Shown: piece after piece, positions 21,535 to 24,200 of the stretch
Layout: each line of letters opens with the position of its first letter
Numbering within the stretch: position 1 is the first letter of the stretch
Assembly (NCBI GenBank): GCA_964562155.1
Contig: CAZLRU010000021.1
Span: 1 to 24,200, forward strand
Origin: JAGOUY01 sp964562155
GTDB taxonomy: Bacteria > Patescibacteriota > Patescibacteriia > 2-12-FULL-60-25
Length of the DNA: 24,200 nt
Direction of reading: 5' to 3'
Position numbers and translations under genes: made by a program
Notes under the pieces: generated by a model
Told to the model about the DNA's origin: nothing
Databases searched by the model: none
The model's input: the letters and a program-made list of their open reading frames with translations, nothing else

Positions 21535-21798
21535 TTAGGCAATGCTTGAGGAAGATGAAGAAATAAACCGTTCTTTTTCTGCTTTGGTCCAGCGTTTGAT
21601 GGCGGCTTCTTGCTTGCGGGCGTTTGATTCTGATAGATCGTTCGCCTGCCAGACGAGTGTTACCGGTCGACGGCTTCTGGTGTAAGCGGCGCCTTTCCCT
21701 TTGTTGTGTTGGTCAAGGCGCTTTTCGATGTTTGTTGAGATGCCTGTATACAGACTTCGGTCGTAGCAGCGCAAGATATAGACGGACCATTGGTTCAT
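21535..21798 (-). CDS. GIY-YIG domain protein (UPF0213/YhbQ-like)
   Basis: An 87-residue single-domain protein. It has VYILRCYDRSLYTGIS (GIY-YIG motif as VYI and YTG, residues 6-21), IEKRLDQHNKGKGAAYTRSR with the conserved Arg and His, and VWQANDLSESNARKQEAAIKRW with the catalytic-type Glu in the QEAAIK helix. This is the full length of the UPF0213 family, whose members are small predicted endonucleases of unclear role, linked to DNA repair. AGAGG lies 6 bases before the ATG, and TATACT lies 11 bases before it. It is a free-standing nuclease; no intron or homing element surrounds it. Confidence 0.9.
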   Translation of the reverse strand: MNQWSVYILRCYDRSLYTGISTNIEKRLDQHNKGKGAAYTRSRRPVTLVWQANDLSESNARKQEAAIKRWTKAEKERFISSSSSSIA

Positions 21799-21853
21799 AT
21801 GTTGCCTCTAGTATAGCTGACAGACTTCTCTTTTACCTTGTTCCTCCCTCTGC

Positions 21854-21880
21854 TTGATTTTTCTAAATATTTTGTATAAA
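21854..21880 (+). promoter_or_regulatory. Candidate promoter of the gene at 21922
   Basis: TTGATT (21854-21859), a short 15-base spacer and TATAAA (21875-21880, 5/6) lie in an AT-rich patch. The start site near 21887 would give a leader of about 35 bases, unlike the leaderless promoters nearby. Confidence 0.4.
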
Positions 21881-21907
21881 AATGTCGGCAATGACGAAGG
21901 TCGTCAG

Positions 21908-21913
21908 AGGAGG
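21908..21913 (+). promoter_or_regulatory. Perfect Shine-Dalgarno (AGGAGG)
   Basis: AGGAGG at 21908-21913 lies 8 bases before ATG 21922, ideal spacing. It is the only full-consensus site noticed in front of a gene in this window and fixes the start codon of that gene. Confidence 0.85.
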
Positions 21914-21921
21914 ATTTCATT

Positions 21922-22635
21922 ATGTGTTGGGATGAGATCGTGAAGGGGGGTTTTGTGAAGGTGGTGCAGCTCGTTTCTCGAAAGGGGCAGGACCGCCTTC
22001 CGGGTGATCTCAGTCGCAGAAAGGTGGGGATGACGGGGGTCGTGGGTGAATTCGTTGCTGGGCGGGATCATGCTTATTGGGTTCATCCTGACGATGGCAG
22101 TCGGATGGTCCCGTACATGGATGATGAGCTTGAGCCGATTCCGCCTATGGCGCGCGTCCCGGGCTTTTACTACGATGAGCGTACAAAGGTTTATCTGTCT
22201 TCTTCTCAGCGATTTTTTGTCTTTTCAGCAGAACCTGCTGTAGGGGTTCTGGGCTCTGAACGTGTTGCTCAGATCTCTGTAGAAGCTAATAAGTTGTTGG
22301 ACGATCTTCTGCTCGTAGAAGGGACGCTGGCCCCCGATGAAGTTCAGCGGCTCGCCGCCTGCTCGATCCTCCAGCCGGTCTTCGAAGACAGGGGTTGTCT
22401 CGCCGTCGTTCAGTCTCGAATCGTCCTGCTTTGTGACAGAAGAGCTCAGGCTGTCGTGCTCCGCTATCTTCATGAGCAGGGGATTCAGGAGATTAAACCT
22501 TCCGAGATTCGTGCGACGCGTATGGTGCTCGAGGTTGTTCTCGGTGGCGGACTTCGTGCTCTCATCGTCGCCAATCAACTTTATGAAGCGTTGGGCGTTG
22601 TGGCGGCTCCTGACTTTACGCGTTTGAGTTTCTGA
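21922..22635 (+). CDS. Unknown protein with an SH3/KOW-like N-terminus
   Basis: This 237-residue soluble protein starts at ATG 21922, fixed by a perfect Shine-Dalgarno. Residues about 12-75 (VKVVQLVSRKGQD, GMTGVVGEFVAGRDHAYWVH, MVPYMDDELEPI) have the G.tG.V...Y.V...EL layout of small SH3/KOW-like barrels. The remainder (about 90-237) is a mixed alpha/beta region rich in Leu, Val and Arg, with no motif I recognise. Codon use (many CTC, GTC, ATC and GCC) and the strong ribosome site differ from its neighbours, hinting at transfer or high expression. It is convergent with trhO across 72 bases. I assign no function. Confidence 0.75.
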   Translation: MCWDEIVKGGFVKVVQLVSRKGQDRLPGDLSRRKVGMTGVVGEFVAGRDHAYWVHPDDGSRMVPYMDDELEPIPPMARVPGFYYDERTKVYLSSSQRFFVFSAEPAVGVLGSERVAQISVEANKLLDDLLLVEGTLAPDEVQRLAACSILQPVFEDRGCLAVVQSRIVLLCDRRAQAVVLRYLHEQGIQEIKPSEIRATRMVLEVVLGGGLRALIVANQLYEALGVVAAPDFTRLSF

Positions 22636-22707
22636 CGTGTCGTAGCTCGCTCCTTATCTCTTTAAGAGTTCTCCATTGAATAGTTTTTATTTGTTGGACG
22701 ACTCTTT

Positions 22708-23709
22708 TTAAATACGCTGTTTTTTTCTACGTATCTTCCACATGGTGCGATAGTAGCGTTTTATCAAGCCACGACGGGCATATTTGTATTTATCCTTGAG
22801 CGGGCGCAGAAGAATTTTTGAGCGTTTTTTGCTATTAAGAAGGGCGGCGTTAAGTTTGCAGCGGAAGGAGCAGAAGGCTTCCTGCTCACTCGGTGCGCAT
22901 GTTTCACATACAAGCAGATGGAGATGGCAATCATCATTTCCGCAATTGAGGTAGCGTTCAGTAGTTTTTTTACAATGATGACAGGTGCCGATGATTTCGC
23001 GTTCGCCGCCAAAATCCATCACGACGCGATCATCGAAGGTGTAGAGGGTTCCGAGAAAATCTTTTCCTGGGTATTTTTCCATGTAGGCATGCATGCCGTT
23101 TTCTAACTGATAGACGTTTTTGAACCCTTTATTCAACAGGTACGCCGACATTTTTTCACAGCGAATCCCGCCGGTGCATACGGTTACGATTTTTTTATCT
23201 TTGTATTGTTCGAGCTTTAAGACGGCCTTCTCTAAGTCACGCGAAGCACGCAGACCGGGATCGATCGACTTTTTAAAATGACCGGAAGCGAATTCGTATG
23301 AATTACGCATGTCCATGACAATAAAGTCTTCATCGCGTTCGTACATTTCCCGAAGTTTTTCTGGGGGAAGATGGGGAGCGGTTCGGACACGTGGATTGGC
23401 GTCGGCATCGGAGAAACGAGTGCCTACGATTTCCTTGCGTACTTTGACCATCAGCTTTGGAAAACTTGAACCTGTTCCGGTGCTACGCTTGATGTTGATA
23501 TCGAAAAATCGTTGGTCTTCTTGGAGGAAACGGACGAATTCTTCCGTGTTCGCCGTTTCGCCTTCGAGGGTTGCGTTGAGGCCTTCTTCGGAGATGAGGG
23601 CGCGGCCATTGAGCCCGAGCGCCTGTGCACGAGCACGAAAAACATCCGCGAATGTGTGCGGATCTTCGATGGTCACGTATTTATAGAAGAGAAGGACTTG
23701 GTAGGACAT
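22708..23709 (-). CDS. trhO: tRNA uridine(34) hydroxylase TrhO (rhodanese domain)
   Basis: This 333-residue protein matches TrhO (YceA), which hydroxylates U34 of certain tRNAs, the first step towards 5-(carboxy)methoxyuridine. An N-terminal acylphosphatase-like domain (about 1-95; ALISEEGLNATLEG) leads to a rhodanese domain (about 115-215; VMDMRNSYEFASGHF, then the active loop C178-TGGIR-C184). A cysteine-rich tail follows (C243, C246, C256, C261, C268, C271, C280, C284), as in longer family members, and probably binds zinc. The C-terminus is strongly basic (about 293-333), consistent with RNA binding. By family knowledge it is O2-dependent and partners a prephenate-derived pathway for the next step. 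It is a second tRNA-modifying enzyme in the window, together with dus. Confidence 0.94.
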   Translation of the reverse strand: MSYQVLLFYKYVTIEDPHTFADVFRARAQALGLNGRALISEEGLNATLEGETANTEEFVRFLQEDQRFFDINIKRSTGTGSSFPKLMVKVRKEIVGTRFSDADANPRVRTAPHLPPEKLREMYERDEDFIVMDMRNSYEFASGHFKKSIDPGLRASRDLEKAVLKLEQYKDKKIVTVCTGGIRCEKMSAYLLNKGFKNVYQLENGMHAYMEKYPGKDFLGTLYTFDDRVVMDFGGEREIIGTCHHCKKTTERYLNCGNDDCHLHLLVCETCAPSEQEAFCSFRCKLNAALLNSKKRSKILLRPLKDKYKYARRGLIKRYYRTMWKIRRKKQRI

Positions 23710-23715
23710 GGCCTT

Positions 23716-23744
23716 GTTTTAGCCTAATTTTTACAAAAAAGCAA
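23716..23744 (-). promoter_or_regulatory. Candidate leaderless promoter of trhO
   Basis: On the minus strand, TTGCTT (23744-23739), a 17-base spacer and TAAAAC (23721-23716, 4/6) are followed by 6 bases and the ATG at 23709. Box quality is modest, but the spacing matches the dus promoter exactly. Confidence 0.4.
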
Positions 23745-23779
23745 TCCAGGCTCTGTATTGTATTTGTGTTGAGAGGGGG

Positions 23780-23785
23780 TATAGT
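23780..23785 (+). promoter_or_regulatory. -10 box of the gene at 23794
   Basis: TATAGT (5/6) ends 8 bases before ATG 23794. A weak TTGTAT (23758-23763) lies 16 bases upstream. The predicted start site is about two bases before the ATG, again leaderless. Confidence 0.5.
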
Positions 23786-23793
23786 GACTCTAT

Positions 23794-24200
23794 ATGAAAC
23801 CTTCCCCATTTATTTGGCTTGTTGGCGGTGTGGTGATTGGGCTCCTGCTGGGTGGCTTGGTATGGTATACGCGTCGTGCACCTGTTATGGATGCGCAGAT
23901 TATTTCTCCTCAGCCGGTTGCGTGTACGATGGAAGCAAAGGTATGTCCGGATGGATCCTACGTTGGTCGTGTGGGTCCGCGCTGTGAATTTGCTGCTTGT
24001 CCCACGACTCCGTCGCAGCCCGCGGTGCCTACTCCTGCCCCTCTCCCTTCCGCTCCGGTTACATCGACGCCTCCGGGTACGTCTGTTCTCCCACCGCTTC
24101 GTCCCGGAGAGCATCGCGTGAGTTTTGTGTATGCACCGGTTAAGACCGAGTATGTGGGGGTTCAGTGGCCACCGTCTGTTCGTGTGAGTGACGAGACCTA
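23794..24200 (+). CDS. Membrane-anchored Cys-motif protein, 3' end beyond the window
   Basis: The frame from ATG 23794 is open to the window edge (135 codons seen). A short N-terminus is followed by a signal anchor (FIWLVGGVVIGLLLGGLVWY, residues 6-25) and a basic stop (TRR). Residues about 45-68 form a Cys-rich motif (CTMEAKVCPDGS, VGRVGPRCEFAACP) that I know as a recurrent short module in extracytoplasmic proteins of Patescibacteria and some other bacteria. A Pro/Thr/Ser-rich linker (about 69-103) then leads to the start of a folded domain. The gene is probably anchored in the membrane with its body outside. Its function is not readable from the part present. Confidence 0.8.
   Translation, partial: MKPSPFIWLVGGVVIGLLLGGLVWYTRRAPVMDAQIISPQPVACTMEAKVCPDGSYVGRVGPRCEFAACPTTPSQPAVPTPAPLPSAPVTSTPPGTSVLPPLRPGEHRVSFVYAPVKTEYVGVQWPPSVRVSDET

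Noticed and set aside
22664..22706. Terminator between the 21922 gene and trhO
   Set aside because: AAGAGT and ACTCTT can pair and a T-run follows, but the stem is only 6 bp with a loop of about 31 bases, too weak to claim.
1..24200. CRISPR arrays, tRNA or rRNA genes, transposase genes
   Set aside because: No regularly spaced repeats, cloverleaf sequences, rRNA cores or transposase motifs were found. Intergenic space is too small for most of these except around 16706-17025.

Overview
This 24.2-kb window looks like a chromosomal contig from a Candidate Phyla Radiation (Patescibacteria) bacterium with mid-range GC. This is inferred from several things. Genes are tightly packed, with many 4-base ATGA overlaps and three tail-to-tail overlaps. 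Shine-Dalgarno sites are almost absent, and several -10 boxes sit only 6-9 bases before the start codon, which implies leaderless mRNAs. Some protein signatures are ones I associate with this group: paired C-terminal F-x3-FG..P...W...Y modules, a Cys-rich CPDGS.VGR.GP.CEFA.CP motif, and orphan phosphohistidine-swivel proteins. TGA is used as a normal stop (for example at 7445-7447, 8989-8991 and 12746-12748), so the UGA-Gly code of Gracilibacteria and Absconditabacteria is excluded.

Layout. (1) 1-9620 is a cell-surface block on the + strand. It holds a terminator, a 1313-residue secreted surface protein with duplicated Gly-rich modules and Calx-beta domains, a 40-residue membrane micro-protein, a Wzx-type flippase, a fused GT4-GT2 glycosyltransferase, an O-antigen-ligase/Wzy-like protein and a DedA/VTT protein. 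Most genes overlap or abut. Together they could build a lipid-linked glycan, flip it and attach it at the surface. (2) 9663-13077 holds gltX (interrupted by a 100-N assembly gap), a coiled-coil M23 peptidase, and two small membrane proteins. These two are separated by a diverged duplicate of the last 33 coding bases of the M23 gene. (3) 13062-16705 holds a dus gene, small membrane proteins and a protein with a C-terminal phosphohistidine swivel domain. (4) 16714-16983 is a non-coding patch: a 183-bp element closed by 28-base inverted repeats, a G-quadruplex motif, a hairpin and a near-consensus promoter. (5) 17026-20743 is a redox cluster. An FMN-binding lipoprotein and an ApbE flavinyltransferase (+) converge on an alternative-oxidase-type diiron protein and a FAD-linked GlcD/Dld-type dehydrogenase (-). 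(6) 20828-24200 holds an unknown protein, a GIY-YIG protein, an unknown protein with an unusually strong Shine-Dalgarno, trhO, and the start of an anchored Cys-rich protein that runs off the window.

The most notable content is the redox cluster. It has the parts of a minimal O2-consuming electron path (2-hydroxyacid dehydrogenase, possibly a quinone, alternative oxidase, plus a flavinylated lipoprotein) in a lineage generally described as lacking respiratory chains. The structured 183-bp element lies just upstream of it. All functional calls are from motif reading only; no searches were run.
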